Shown in pieces: positions 8,835 to 16,708 of a stretch of DNA of 64,000 nucleotides. The DNA is taken from NCBI GenBank assembly GCA_964467985.1, contig CAYXTP010000005.1, forward strand, positions 1 to 64,000, written 5' to 3'. Source of the stretch: GCA-2720975 sp964467985 (lineage in GTDB: Bacteria > Planctomycetota > UBA1135 > GCA-002686595). Each line of letters begins with the position of its first letter. Position 1 is the stretch's first letter. The position numbers and the translations under genes were made by a program. The notes under the pieces are model-generated. The model was not told where the DNA came from. It saw only the letters and a list, made by a program, of their open reading frames with translations, and ran no database searches.

Positions 8835-9824
8835 ATGACCGATCTTGAAGCCGCAGCAGAGCGGATCGACTCCCTGCGAACCGCAGTCTTGGCCATGCGC
8901 CAAGATCTCGAAGCTCAGCACTTGGGACAGGGAGAGGTCTGCGAGCTCCTGTTGCTGTGTTTGATGGCCGGTGGCCACACACTGCTTGAGGGCGCGCCGG
9001 GTCTGGGCAAGACGTCGCTCGTCCACGGGTTGGCGTCGAGCTTGGATCTGACGTTTCGGCGCGTGCAATTCACTCCAGATCTTATGCCCCCCGACATCCT
9101 GGGGTCGCGCATTCTAGAAATGGAAGAAGGCGGCGCACGTCACTTCAGTTTCGAGCCGGGACCGGTCTTCACCCAAGTCTTGCTCGCCGACGAAATCAAC
9201 CGCGCGACACCACGCACCCAATCGGCCCTGCTCGAGGCCATGCAGGAGAAGCAGGTGACCGTGTTCGGAGAAACACGCGCCCTCGATGAGCCCTTCATGG
9301 TCATCGCGACGCAGAACCCGATCGAAATGGAGGGTACTTACCCCCTTCCCGAAGCGCAGCTCGACCGCTTCCTGTTCAAGCTCACGCTCGACATGCCCGA
9401 CCGCGACACGCTAGCTAGCATCCTGGAGCTGACCACCGGCCGAGAAATGAACCCGGAACGCAGCGCTATTTCTCGCCAGGAGGTGTGCGAGGTGCGGGAG
9501 CTCGTGCGCGAGGTGCCCGTGAGCACCGAGATCACGCAGTTGGTGGCCGCCACGGTGCTCGCCACCCATCCGGGCAATGCACGCGCCCCGGAATCCGTGC
9601 GTACTCTCGTTCGCTACGGATCTAGCCCCCGCGGCGGGCAAGCCATCTTGCTCGGCTGCAAGGCGCGCGCGTTCCTCAAGGGACGCCTGCATGTGAACGA
9701 GAGCGATGTAAAGGCCATCGCTGCCCCGGCCCTGCGACACCGCTTGATTCTCGGATTCGAAGGAGAGGCGTCCGGGGTGTCCACGGACGACCTGGTACAA
9801 GCTGCTCTGGATGCCGCGCGCTAG
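8835..9824 (+). CDS. MoxR-family AAA+ ATPase
   Basis: A 329-residue AAA+ ATPase of the MoxR group, which act as chaperones that remodel or insert metal into partner proteins. Walker A is GAPGLGKT (53-60), Walker B is LLADEINR (116-123), sensor 1 lies in IATQNP (157-162), and the family signature LPEAQLDRF follows. The C-terminal lid domain is complete. The ATG at 8835 aligns with the family N-terminus; an ATG 36 bases upstream overlaps the candidate -10 box. MoxR genes usually sit beside DUF58 and von Willebrand A genes; neither is here, so its client is unknown. Confidence 0.9.
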   Translation: MTDLEAAAERIDSLRTAVLAMRQDLEAQHLGQGEVCELLLLCLMAGGHTLLEGAPGLGKTSLVHGLASSLDLTFRRVQFTPDLMPPDILGSRILEMEEGGARHFSFEPGPVFTQVLLADEINRATPRTQSALLEAMQEKQVTVFGETRALDEPFMVIATQNPIEMEGTYPLPEAQLDRFLFKLTLDMPDRDTLASILELTTGREMNPERSAISRQEVCEVRELVREVPVSTEITQLVAATVLATHPGNARAPESVRTLVRYGSSPRGGQAILLGCKARAFLKGRLHVNESDVKAIAAPALRHRLILGFEGEASGVSTDDLVQAALDAAR

Positions 9825-9827
9825 AAT
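9822..9827 (+). promoter_or_regulatory. Candidate -10 box (TAGAAT) for TIM-barrel gene
   Basis: TAGAAT overlapping the moxR stop codon (its TAG is the stop) and lying 35 bp before the next ATG at 9863, the same spacing as in front of moxR. A recognisable -35 was not found. Confidence 0.35.
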
Positions 9828-9862
9828 CCCACCCCCGCCCCTGATCGCCCACGTCTTTGAAC

Positions 9863-10747
9863 ATGACACTTCGTCGCCGCACGCTTCTGCGTTCTTCAGT
9901 CGCCGCCGCCGGTCTGCTCTCCACCTCCGCCGTTCAAGATGGCAAGCAGGGCGAATCGCCGCCCTTTGACTTCTCAAGTCAGACACGCTTTGCGGCCAAC
10001 CTCGAGATGTGGTGGGGCGGAATGGCCTTCTTGGACCGCATTGATGCCGCCGCCGCCCTCGGCTTTCCTGCCGTTGAGTTTTGGCCCCATCACAACAAGG
10101 ACATCGACGCCGTGGCCGAGCGCGCCAAGGCCGCTGAAATCACGATCGCACAGTTCACAGCCTGGGGATTCAGCCCGGGTCTGAACGAGACGTCCAACCA
10201 CGCTCGCTTCGAGGAGAGGATCCGCGAGGCCTGCGCCGTCGCCAAGCGCTTGGATTGCAAGATGGCGACCGTGGTCGGCGGCAACGACGTGCAGGGTCTC
10301 AGCCAAGCGCAGATGCACGAGAACATCATTACCGGCCTGAAGCGCGTAGCTCCCATCGCGGAAGAGAACGACATCACTTTGATCCTGGAGCCCATGAACA
10401 TCCGCGTCGACCACAAGGGCCACTGTCTCTACGGCAGCCCCGATGCGGTGCGTATCTGCAGAGAGGTGGGCTCGTCGCATGTGAAAATCAATTGGGACCT
10501 CTACCACATGCAGATCAGCGAAGGCGACCTGTGCGGCCGACTGTCCGATGGGTTTGACCAAGTCGGCTATCTGCAAGTCGCCGATCACCCGGGCCGGCGC
10601 GAACCGGGTACGGGAGAAATCTGTTACTCGCGTGTCCTGCGCCAGGCACACGACCTGGGCTACGAGGGTTTCGTGGGTGTGGAGTGCTACCCCTCAGAGG
10701 CGCCCGAAGAGGCGGCGCGGCGCATGGCCAAGGCCATGCGCTGGTAG
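9863..10747 (+). CDS. Tat-like exported TIM-barrel (hydroxypyruvate isomerase-like)
   Basis: A 294-residue xylose-isomerase-like TIM barrel, closest in pattern to hydroxypyruvate isomerase (Hyi/OtnI-type). The N-terminus has RRRTLLRSS followed by a short alanine/leucine-rich stretch, like a Tat signal. Metal-binding barrel residues are visible in FILEPMN-type motif LILEPMNIRVDHKGH, in WDLYHMQ, in QVADHPGR and in GVECYPSE. The ATG at 9863 was preferred over a TTG six bases upstream. Exported sugar isomerase-like proteins are common in planctomycetes, but the substrate is not known. It is transcribed toward the minus-strand gene ending at 10945. Confidence 0.85.
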   Translation: MTLRRRTLLRSSVAAAGLLSTSAVQDGKQGESPPFDFSSQTRFAANLEMWWGGMAFLDRIDAAAALGFPAVEFWPHHNKDIDAVAERAKAAEITIAQFTAWGFSPGLNETSNHARFEERIREACAVAKRLDCKMATVVGGNDVQGLSQAQMHENIITGLKRVAPIAEENDITLILEPMNIRVDHKGHCLYGSPDAVRICREVGSSHVKINWDLYHMQISEGDLCGRLSDGFDQVGYLQVADHPGRREPGTGEICYSRVLRQAHDLGYEGFVGVECYPSEAPEEAARRMAKAMRW

Positions 10748-10944
10748 ACGTCATCATCCAGACCGCTGGCCCTTGTCGAAGGTGCGGTAACCGGCGGTCG
10801 ACTGGATGCGTCATCCCGGGTGGGTGGGGGCGGCGGTTGGCTCAGCGGACCGCAGCGACCCTGCTGGACTTCCGTTTCCGCGCCGAAAGCCCCCCGTAGG
10901 GCGCACCTCCCTGCAGGATCCCTAGGGCTGCAGGCGCCAGGGCC
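10748..10944. other. Non-coding gap between convergent genes
   Basis: About 200 bp between two convergent stop codons. I see no gene and no clear U-tract terminator. The right end holds one copy of a near-perfect direct repeat (see the repeat at 10922-10962). Confidence 0.6.
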
Positions 10945-10962
10945 CTAGGGTTGCAGGCGCTG
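10922..10962. repeat. Short tandem duplication over a stop codon
   Basis: Two adjacent near-identical copies of CTAGGGYTGCAGGCGCY lie at 10922-10938 and 10945-10962. On the minus strand each encodes the same gene end, Leu-Gln-Pro-stop, so the terminal codons of the 143-residue protein have been duplicated just past its stop. Confidence 0.7.
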
Positions 10963-11376
10963 GATCAAGCGATCTAGGTCACAGACCTCGATCTCCTCGC
11001 GCTGGATCGGGCCCATGGCAGAGAAGCACTCGAACTCCGCTCGGCTCCTCATTTCCACCCGTGCTCCGTCGGGAAGTCCTTCACCGCGGCCCCTAGCGAT
11101 GGACGCGAGGTTTTCGGGCAGGCCTTCCGGCAGCGGTTCCTTGCGCTCCAATGCCCCCTTCGCCCTTCGGCAGACATCCAAGGTACTGCTCAGATTCGTA
11201 CGGATACGATCCAGGCGCTCCATGTCGGAGTCGGGCTGGCGGAGAGCTCGGTCTACCCTCGCATTGGCTACTTCAAGCACAGCCAACAGGCAATTCAGCT
11301 TGCGGAGAAGCCGCAGGCGATAGGCGGGGTCCTCGAGGTCGCTCTCGTGGAAGGGTCGTTCTGGCTGGCTGTGCAT
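10945..11376 (-). CDS. Hypothetical helical protein
   Basis: A 143-residue protein of unknown function, mostly helical and charged in its first 70 residues (RLLRKLNCLLAVLEVANARV) and acidic at the end. No signal peptide, membrane helix or family motif is recognised. The ATG at 11376 is a reasonable start; an in-frame ATG at 11481 would add 35 residues but these would be encoded by a region with several inverted repeats. It lies downstream of the sigma/anti-sigma/RseB-like operon on the same strand after a 265-bp gap. Confidence 0.6.
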   Translation of the reverse strand: MHSQPERPFHESDLEDPAYRLRLLRKLNCLLAVLEVANARVDRALRQPDSDMERLDRIRTNLSSTLDVCRRAKGALERKEPLPEGLPENLASIARGRGEGLPDGARVEMRSRAEFECFSAMGPIQREEIEVCDLDRLIQRLQP

Positions 11377-11641
11377 TGGGGTTCTTGGGGGCGTCGAGGA
11401 AAGGGCGCGAGGTGTTGCGCACACCTCAACGTACCCCGCTTGCAGGCCTTGTGCGGGGGGGCCCTGCGCTGCTGCAAGCATGGGAGGTTCTTTCCGTGTG
11501 GGCAGGCGCGACTGGGGCCAATTCCCTGGATCCTCTCGTCCCGAATCGGGGCGCCGGGGACGGCATTCCGGCCTCGCAAGGTTCTCAGGGAATGACAATC
11601 AAGCCCGGACCGCAGCGCCGAGCCATCGGAGCCCGCCCGCG
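11377..11641 (-). other. Structured non-coding gap with overlapping hairpins
   Basis: A 265-bp gap upstream of the hypothetical gene. Inverted repeats: AGGTGT/ACACCT with a 5-nt loop at 11410-11426; CCCCGC/GCGGGG at 11434-11458; and GCTTGCAG/CTGCAAGC at 11438-11479. The last two share bases and cannot form together, as in an attenuator or switch. I do not recognise a known RNA family; part of it could instead be coding if the gene starts at 11481. Confidence 0.4.
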
Positions 11642-12718
11642 CTACCTGAGGGCCGAATCGAGCACGGTCGCGAGATTCATCTCGCTCACGCGGCCCGCCA
11701 TGATGACGGTGTGCCCATTGACTGTCCCCCGCAGGGACGACCATGAACCAACCTGCATGACGGCGACTTCGCCCTTCTTCTCCGCCAACCCCGACCCGCC
11801 CACCTGGGGAGTCGGCTGGCGCGTGTGCATGAAGACGCAGCTAGCCATCCCGTCGGTCAAGTAGAGCTTGGCCCACTTCGCATCATTGACCGCCAGGACC
11901 TCCCCCATCGGGGCAAGCTGATAGCCCGCGCCCGGTTGGAGCTGGGGAATCAGAGGTGCAAAACCCAGGGCCTGTTCGAAGCCCTCGCTTTGAACTGCAT
12001 AGGAAGTGGTTTGAAAAACGTGGTCCACGAGGACCATGTCGCTCAGATCTCCGTACGGCGTGTAAGTCTCAAAAGCAACTCGTGCGAGCAGGGTGCCCGC
12101 GCTCAAGTCGTATTCCTCCCAAGCCATCACCAGGCCTGTCATGGGATCGATGTCGACTTCAAAGCGGGACAGGGCCGCCGTGCGAGCCTGTACCTGAACT
12201 CGATCGCAAGCCACGCCAGCCACGTTGGTGGAGTTGGGAATGACGAGGAAATCGTAGTTGCTGAGGAACAAGCCCAGATCCCGGATGCGGAAATCCCTGT
12301 GGCGGTAGATCTGCGTCTGCCGCATGTCTTGCATCAAGATGAACAGAGCCGTATCGGGCTTAGAGGTGACGAGCACATCCAAGGTCTCCACGGAAAACTT
12401 GTTCTTGCCGTTGGCGCCGACATCTTCTCGATACACAACGGGCGCTTGGGCGTCGTAGTACAGCTCAACCAAGCGTGTCCCGCGATAGGCCGTCTTGAAT
12501 GGCGCGTTCGGGCCCTGCGCAAAATATGAAGGCGGCCCCCCACTGCTGTAAGTGGGCGGATCGTCTGTTCCTGACCCACCGTCGCTAGGCAGCCCCGCTC
12601 CACAAGCAGCGAGCAGCAAGCACGCGGCGAGCGGACCTCCGCTCCAAAGCCGCCTGGTGGCCTTCTCGAATTGACTCGCGAGAGCGCGCAAGCCGCTGAT
12701 CCGCTGGATGAGCCTCAC
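11642..12718 (-). CDS. RseB/MucB-like envelope-stress lipoprotein
   Basis: A 358-residue probable lipoprotein (lipobox LLLAAC after a longer, Arg-rich N-terminus). The middle matches the RseB/MucB pattern: FRIRDLGLFLSNYDFLVIP, then NVAGVACDRVQVQA, then FEVDIDPMTGLVMAWEEYD, which in RseB form the LolA-like fold that senses lipids. The end (GSWSSLRGTVNGHTVIMAGR) resembles the RseB C-terminal domain. It starts with GTG in a GTGA overlap with the anti-sigma stop, so it is the third gene of a sigma / anti-sigma / RseB-like operon, the same logic as rpoE-rseA-rseB. Assignment to the RseB family is from pattern and context, not a search. Confidence 0.75.
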   Translation of the reverse strand: MRLIQRISGLRALASQFEKATRRLWSGGPLAACLLLAACGAGLPSDGGSGTDDPPTYSSGGPPSYFAQGPNAPFKTAYRGTRLVELYYDAQAPVVYREDVGANGKNKFSVETLDVLVTSKPDTALFILMQDMRQTQIYRHRDFRIRDLGLFLSNYDFLVIPNSTNVAGVACDRVQVQARTAALSRFEVDIDPMTGLVMAWEEYDLSAGTLLARVAFETYTPYGDLSDMVLVDHVFQTTSYAVQSEGFEQALGFAPLIPQLQPGAGYQLAPMGEVLAVNDAKWAKLYLTDGMASCVFMHTRQPTPQVGGSGLAEKKGEVAVMQVGSWSSLRGTVNGHTVIMAGRVSEMNLATVLDSALR

Positions 12719-13458
12719 TGCGGGTACTCCCTTCCATCGAGAATGCCGCCCGACATGCCCCCGAGCAAGTCCTTCAGATCGGCGTCAGCTAGGGCCGGAT
12801 CGTCGATGCGCACGACCTTGAAGGAGAATGAGGCCTGCTCCACGGCGTCAAGGCCCGCATTGCGGGCAGGTCCGAGCTCTGGCAAGACCGCCACGACGCC
12901 CAAGCCTGTCACGACGACCAGGCCAACCAGGGCAGCCAGTCGATTTGTGCGCCGCCTACCCCGGGCGGCCCTAGGCCGGACCGGGTCGCTCCCGAGTCCG
13001 CGTTCCACGTCCACACGATCGGCCACGAGCCCGTCGAGGCTCGCTGGTGCTTCCAATAGGCCCAGCTCCAAGCCCTCCTCATGGAGTGCTTGCTCAGCCA
13101 CTTGCCCAATACGAGCATCGAACTCGAGCGGAGCGGGTTCAGGGGGCAAGGCCTGGACAGACGCCGTTGCGCGCTGCTGGCGGTAACCCGCTTGTAGGGA
13201 GGCCACCACCCTGCCATCCAAGTCGGAGGGCACCGGCACACGCCCAAGGGTGCGAATCGCGCGTGCCTGGCGGAGAAGTTGGCGCCATTCGCGGCGCAAC
13301 GACTCATTCTCGACGAGGTGTTCCCGCACAGTCTCGGGCAAGAGCTCCAACCGGTCCGTGCCACTATCGAAACCTGAATCGGCCCCTCTAGCCGGGTGAC
13401 TAGGCGTCACGCCGGCGAGGCTCTCGATCATGGCATCCCTGATGGACTGGCGGTTCAT
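12715..13458 (-). CDS. Membrane anti-sigma factor of the first ECF pair
   Basis: A 247-residue protein with a soluble N-terminal part, one membrane helix at about 190-208 (LAALVGLVVVTGLGVVAVLP) and a short outer tail. It follows the ECF sigma gene by 22 bp and overlaps the RseB-like gene by 4 bp, which is the position of RseA-type anti-sigma factors. No zinc-binding HxxxCxxC is present. The ATG at 13458 (MNRQSIRD) was chosen; the longer frame overlaps the sigma gene. Function is inferred from context and topology. Confidence 0.78.
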   Translation of the reverse strand: MNRQSIRDAMIESLAGVTPSHPARGADSGFDSGTDRLELLPETVREHLVENESLRREWRQLLRQARAIRTLGRVPVPSDLDGRVVASLQAGYRQQRATASVQALPPEPAPLEFDARIGQVAEQALHEEGLELGLLEAPASLDGLVADRVDVERGLGSDPVRPRAARGRRRTNRLAALVGLVVVTGLGVVAVLPELGPARNAGLDAVEQASFSFKVVRIDDPALADADLKDLLGGMSGGILDGREYPQ

Positions 13459-13480
13459 TGCAGAGGACTGTGCTAAGGAA

Positions 13481-14086
13481 TCAGCGAAGGTGGTGCCGAT
13501 CCAAGATCGGGGTGAGTTCCCGGTCGAGGGCGGCGTGAGCCCGAGACAAGCGCGACTTGACCGTGCCCAGCGAGGTGCCGAGGCTCTCGGCGATCTCTTC
13601 ATAGGAGAGACTCTCGCTGTAGCGCAGCACGGTGATCGCGCGCATCTTGGGACTCAGTCGGGTGATGGCCTCTTGAATCTCGGCCCGCAGCTCTCGACGA
13701 GCTGCTGCGGCTTGGGGGCCCTCAATGCCATCGTCCTTGAAATCAATGGGCGTGCCTTCCTCCGAGGAGGAACGCAGGCGATCGAGCGAAGCAGCCGGGC
13801 GGGCAGCCGACCGGCGCTTGAGATCGATCGAGGCGTTTACGGCAATGCGGTAAACCCAACTTGAGAACTTGGATTCGAAGCGGAACGCGGAGACCTTGCG
13901 GAAGAGGATGCCGAACGTCTCTTGGGATGCGTCGAGGGCATCGGCGGCGTTCCCAGTGATGCGGTAGCAGACGTTGTAGACCCGGTCCTTGTACTGCTCA
14001 TACAAATCTCGAAAGGCGCCATCGAAGCCCCGATCGGGGGTCTCCTGACAGGCGATTACGAGGGTTCGATCGGGGTCAATTCGCAT
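13481..14086 (-). CDS. ECF RNA polymerase sigma factor (RpoE-like)
   Basis: A 201-residue group 4 sigma factor. Region 2 covers about 20-90 (FRDLYEQYKDRVYNVCYRIT, then FSSWVYRIAVNASIDLKRR) and region 4 covers about 140-195 (LSYEEIAESLGTSLGTVKSRLSRA, the helix-turn-helix). It leads an operon with an anti-sigma factor and an RseB-like lipoprotein, so it probably answers envelope stress. A GGAAC...GTC element upstream (14111-14136) suggests that it activates its own gene. Confidence 0.93.
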   Translation of the reverse strand: MRIDPDRTLVIACQETPDRGFDGAFRDLYEQYKDRVYNVCYRITGNAADALDASQETFGILFRKVSAFRFESKFSSWVYRIAVNASIDLKRRSAARPAASLDRLRSSSEEGTPIDFKDDGIEGPQAAAARRELRAEIQEAITRLSPKMRAITVLRYSESLSYEEIAESLGTSLGTVKSRLSRAHAALDRELTPILDRHHLR

Positions 14087-14110
14087 TGGGAACTCGCAGA
14101 CTCTGCCTAG

Positions 14111-14136
14111 GACGACGGGCAGAACTGCCGGGTTCC
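14111..14136 (-). promoter_or_regulatory. Candidate ECF-type autoregulated promoter with internal dyad
   Basis: On the minus strand GGAAC (14136-14132) is followed after 15 bp by GTCGTC (14116-14111), the layout of many ECF -35/-10 pairs, 24 bp before the sigma ATG. The spacer holds a perfect dyad GGCAG-AA-CTGCC (14118-14129), which could be an operator. Confidence 0.5.
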
Positions 14137-14234
14137 GCTAATTCGGTGATGGCGTGCAGGCAGGGTCGCCATTGTTCGCTTTCGAGAATCTGCGCTCTGT
14201 TGCCGTGGCAGGAAGCGGCGCCTCCAGAATGCCA

Positions 14235-15179
14235 TCAGCCGCCGAGCAGCACCCCGGTGTCAATAGTCTGGTAGGAGCTGCCCACCGTACCTGCGCAATC
14301 CGTTGCGCAGTAGGTGTCCCATCCGTCCTCACAATCGGCAGAGATCACCTCGTGGGTCACGATGGACCCACTGCTGCCCACGATCGCAGTCTCTTGGAAG
14401 CACACTTGGCCGGGCTCCCAGCCGATGGGAATGCCGCCATCCCCGTCCGGTGGAATTGGCTGATGGATGGTCGTTCCCGGCGTCTGGCTGGTGCCCGGAT
14501 CCATCGACACCCCAGGACTTGTCAGAATGTGCCTCAAGATTACGACGCCGTCTTGCTTGAAGATGTCGATCTTATCGGCAGACGCATACGCAGTTGAGCC
14601 CGGTGAGCCGACGACTGCGAAGTACGTAATCGCTTTGTTTGATTTGAATGCTCCCCGGGGGACTTCGAATTCCATCAAGAACAACCGGCCGCCTTTTGTG
14701 CCCACCGCGTGACCCGAGGTGACGCCCGGCATTCGGTCGAAATTCAGGGGCACGACGCTGCCAGCGACAAGCGCGCCAAAGCGAATGGTGTTGTCCGCCA
14801 CACTGCCGTCCGGATCGAGAATAGCCGTAAATATCTTGATTCGGTTTCCCTCTCCCCTCGCTGTCATCCCAATTGAAAGGGCCAAGCCTCGCGGCACGCT
14901 TGAGGAATCGCCCGGGTAGGTCTGCAGTGCGAGTTCTTCGCCATCGCCGTAGCCGTCGTGATCGGTGTCTGGCGAGAGCGGGTCGGTCCCCAGAATCACT
15001 TCCTGGGAATCGGGCAGCCCATCGCCGTCTGTGTCCACTCCGGTCGAAGGCAGGGCCAGAAGAGGTGTCGGCTGCCAGTGCGTCGCTACCGCCCAGCCAG
15101 CCAAGGCAAGCGTGCAAGGCAGAAGCAGCGGGGTCCATGGACGCTGTCCGCTGGACTGATGAGGGAGGGAACTCCTCAT
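14235..15179 (-). CDS. Exported protein with thrombospondin-3/EF-hand calcium repeats
   Basis: A 314-residue protein of unknown role. A membrane-type signal near 17-33 is followed by two thrombospondin-type-3-like calcium repeats (DTDGDGLPDSQEVILGTDP and SPDTDHDGYGDGEE) at about 48-82. The rest is beta-rich and resembles cohesin-like or surface domains (TIRFGALVAGSVVPLNFDRM). A Cys-rich end (about 270-300) may form disulfides. It is likely exported to the periplasm or cell surface. The start at 15179 precedes the signal. It lies upstream of the first ECF operon but behind its own probable promoter. Confidence 0.8.
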   Translation of the reverse strand: MRSSLPHQSSGQRPWTPLLLPCTLALAGWAVATHWQPTPLLALPSTGVDTDGDGLPDSQEVILGTDPLSPDTDHDGYGDGEELALQTYPGDSSSVPRGLALSIGMTARGEGNRIKIFTAILDPDGSVADNTIRFGALVAGSVVPLNFDRMPGVTSGHAVGTKGGRLFLMEFEVPRGAFKSNKAITYFAVVGSPGSTAYASADKIDIFKQDGVVILRHILTSPGVSMDPGTSQTPGTTIHQPIPPDGDGGIPIGWEPGQVCFQETAIVGSSGSIVTHEVISADCEDGWDTYCATDCAGTVGSSYQTIDTGVLLGG

Positions 15180-15229
15180 GCTTTCAAACTCCGATAATTG
15201 ATGGTGTGACGATGCTGGGGGGGTACTTG

Positions 15230-15258
15230 AATGTGGGTCTCACGTTCAAAATGGTCAA
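15230..15258 (-). promoter_or_regulatory. Candidate sigma-70 promoter for the calcium-repeat gene
   Basis: On the minus strand TTGACC (15258-15253) and CACATT (15235-15230) are separated by 17 bp, about 50 bp before the start codon. The -35 is strong; the -10 matches consensus at only half its positions. Confidence 0.35.
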
Positions 15259-15374
15259 GCACAGACCTTGCATTGCGCTGGGACTCCTGCCGCAGGGGCC
15301 TTTCCCCGCCCTTTTTGCATTCGCTTCAATCCCCGATCTGACTTGGGCCTGTGGCCGGGGCGGGGCGGCTCCGG

Positions 15375-15380
15375 TAGGAT
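15375..15380 (+). promoter_or_regulatory. Candidate -10 box upstream of tRNA-Arg
   Basis: TAGGAT 51 bp ahead of the tRNA 5' end, similar to the TAGAAT boxes before protein genes. No clear -35 is seen. The remainder of the 252-bp gap 15180-15431 holds no gene. Confidence 0.3.
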
Positions 15381-15431
15381 CCTGCGCCGCGCGAGCGGCC
15401 TCTAGGACACCCTCCTAAGGCGAGTCAAGCG

Positions 15432-15508
15432 GCGCCCGTAGCTCAGCTGGATAGAGCGTTCGCCTCCGGAGCGAAAGGTCACAGGTTCGAATCCTGTCGG
15501 GCGTACCA
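15432..15508 (+). tRNA. tRNA-Arg (anticodon CCG)
   Basis: A 77-nt tRNA with encoded CCA. Acceptor arm GCGCCCG pairs with CGGGCGT (a G-U at the first pair), the D arm is GCTC...GAGC, the anticodon arm TTCGC / loop CTCCGGA / GCGAA gives anticodon CCG for codon CGG, and the T arm is ACAGG-TTCGAAT-CCTGT. It stands alone between protein genes. Confidence 0.97.
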
Positions 15509-15527
15509 CTCCGATCGGCATCAAGAT

Positions 15528-16703
15528 TTAGGGGAGCAGGAACGCTCCGGCATCGAGCGTCTTGATCCAAGCCGCTACGTCTCGCGCGCACAGCTCCATC
15601 CCGCGCTCGTTCCAGTGGATGTCGTCGTGACCGACAAACAACTGCGCAGGGTTATTGGACTCGAACAGCCCGTACAGGTCTCGCACTTCAAGGCCTGCCT
15701 CGCGTGCTGCCGCCGAGCAGGTGTCCGTGAGTCGGTGGCTGTCGTAGTTTGGATAGTCCGCGACATTCACGCGTATCACGAACCCGGGATCCAGGTCGAT
15801 TGCTGAGGGAACGACGACACAAACGACCGGTACATTCCTGGATTGGCAGAACGCGGAGACGCGCACCAGGATCGCGGTCAGGAGTTGCTTCTTGTAGGCC
15901 GCCATCGCACTCGAGGGATGCACGGCAACGTCCGCGTCGTAGACGTCCTCAATTAGGCTGTACACGGTCTGGCTGCCTTCGAGAACCCCCTTGCGGTATT
16001 CCCAGGCGGCCTGCTCAAGGTATTCGGGGATTAGGCGCGAAGCGACCTCCGGTGAGAGGGCCTGCTCGATTGCCCCTTCCCCTCGCGCGTGATCCCAGGC
16101 GCGCAAGAGAGCGAGTCTGGAGTTGGCCCGTTGTGCCTCCTCGAATCTGTCGTGAACGCTCGGGTGCAAGATGGGTTGACCGCGCACAAGTCGCCCCTCC
16201 TCCAGGCGAAACAACTTGTTGCGCAGGAGGTCGCCGAGGTCATTGTTGGCACACAACACGAGCAGAACCAGGTCGGGACGCAGGGTCTCGAATTCCGCTT
16301 CCAGACGCAGGGCAGCCTGATCGGGCCCATAGCCTGACGCTCCCGCGTTGACCACTTCGACGTCCGCTCCCCAACACTCAGCTAGGCGAGAGACAAAGGT
16401 GTCGGCTTGGGCCACGTTCTCGCCCATCACCAGAGAGTCACCGTAGACAGCCACCCGTGGGCGGCCATCCGTTGAGAGCTCCGGCCCTCTGAATCCCGAG
16501 GAATTCAGTGAAATCAAGTTGCGGGCCCCACCGGCCCGCTCGGGCATAGGTTGGATGCGACTGGAATTGGGGATGGTTGCGTGCAGGAGATCTGGGTGCA
16601 GCGTGTAGATCGTTGCCCCCACCGGAAACCAACGGCGCACGGACAGTTCCGCCACGCTGAGCGCGAGCAAGGAGGAAGCCAGTACGATGGACAGCTTGCG
16701 CAT
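15528..16703 (-). CDS. SGNH/GDSL-type hydrolase with N-terminal membrane anchor
   Basis: A 391-residue probable SGNH hydrolase. A hydrophobic N-terminus (about 3-17) is a signal or anchor. Block I is VYGDSLVMGEN with the catalytic Ser, block III lies in LCANNDLGD, and the C-terminal Asp/His pair is in DDIHWNERG. Such enzymes often remove acetyl groups from polysaccharides. The start at 16703 was picked because it opens the hydrophobic segment. A glycosyltransferase gene lies only 5 bp upstream on the same strand, so the two may act on the same surface glycan. Confidence 0.85.
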   Translation of the reverse strand: MRKLSIVLASSLLALSVAELSVRRWFPVGATIYTLHPDLLHATIPNSSRIQPMPERAGGARNLISLNSSGFRGPELSTDGRPRVAVYGDSLVMGENVAQADTFVSRLAECWGADVEVVNAGASGYGPDQAALRLEAEFETLRPDLVLLVLCANNDLGDLLRNKLFRLEEGRLVRGQPILHPSVHDRFEEAQRANSRLALLRAWDHARGEGAIEQALSPEVASRLIPEYLEQAAWEYRKGVLEGSQTVYSLIEDVYDADVAVHPSSAMAAYKKQLLTAILVRVSAFCQSRNVPVVCVVVPSAIDLDPGFVIRVNVADYPNYDSHRLTDTCSAAAREAGLEVRDLYGLFESNNPAQLFVGHDDIHWNERGMELCARDVAAWIKTLDAGAFLLP

Positions 16704-16708
16704 GGCTC

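Noticed and set aside
11400..11600. Small SRP RNA or other known RNA in the structured gap
   Set aside because: The conserved GGAAGCAGC-type loop of SRP RNA is absent; no known RNA signature was found on either strand.
15295..15312. GGGG-CCTTT-CCCC followed by TTTTT as a terminator
   Set aside because: Only four stem pairs and no plus-strand gene upstream of it to terminate.
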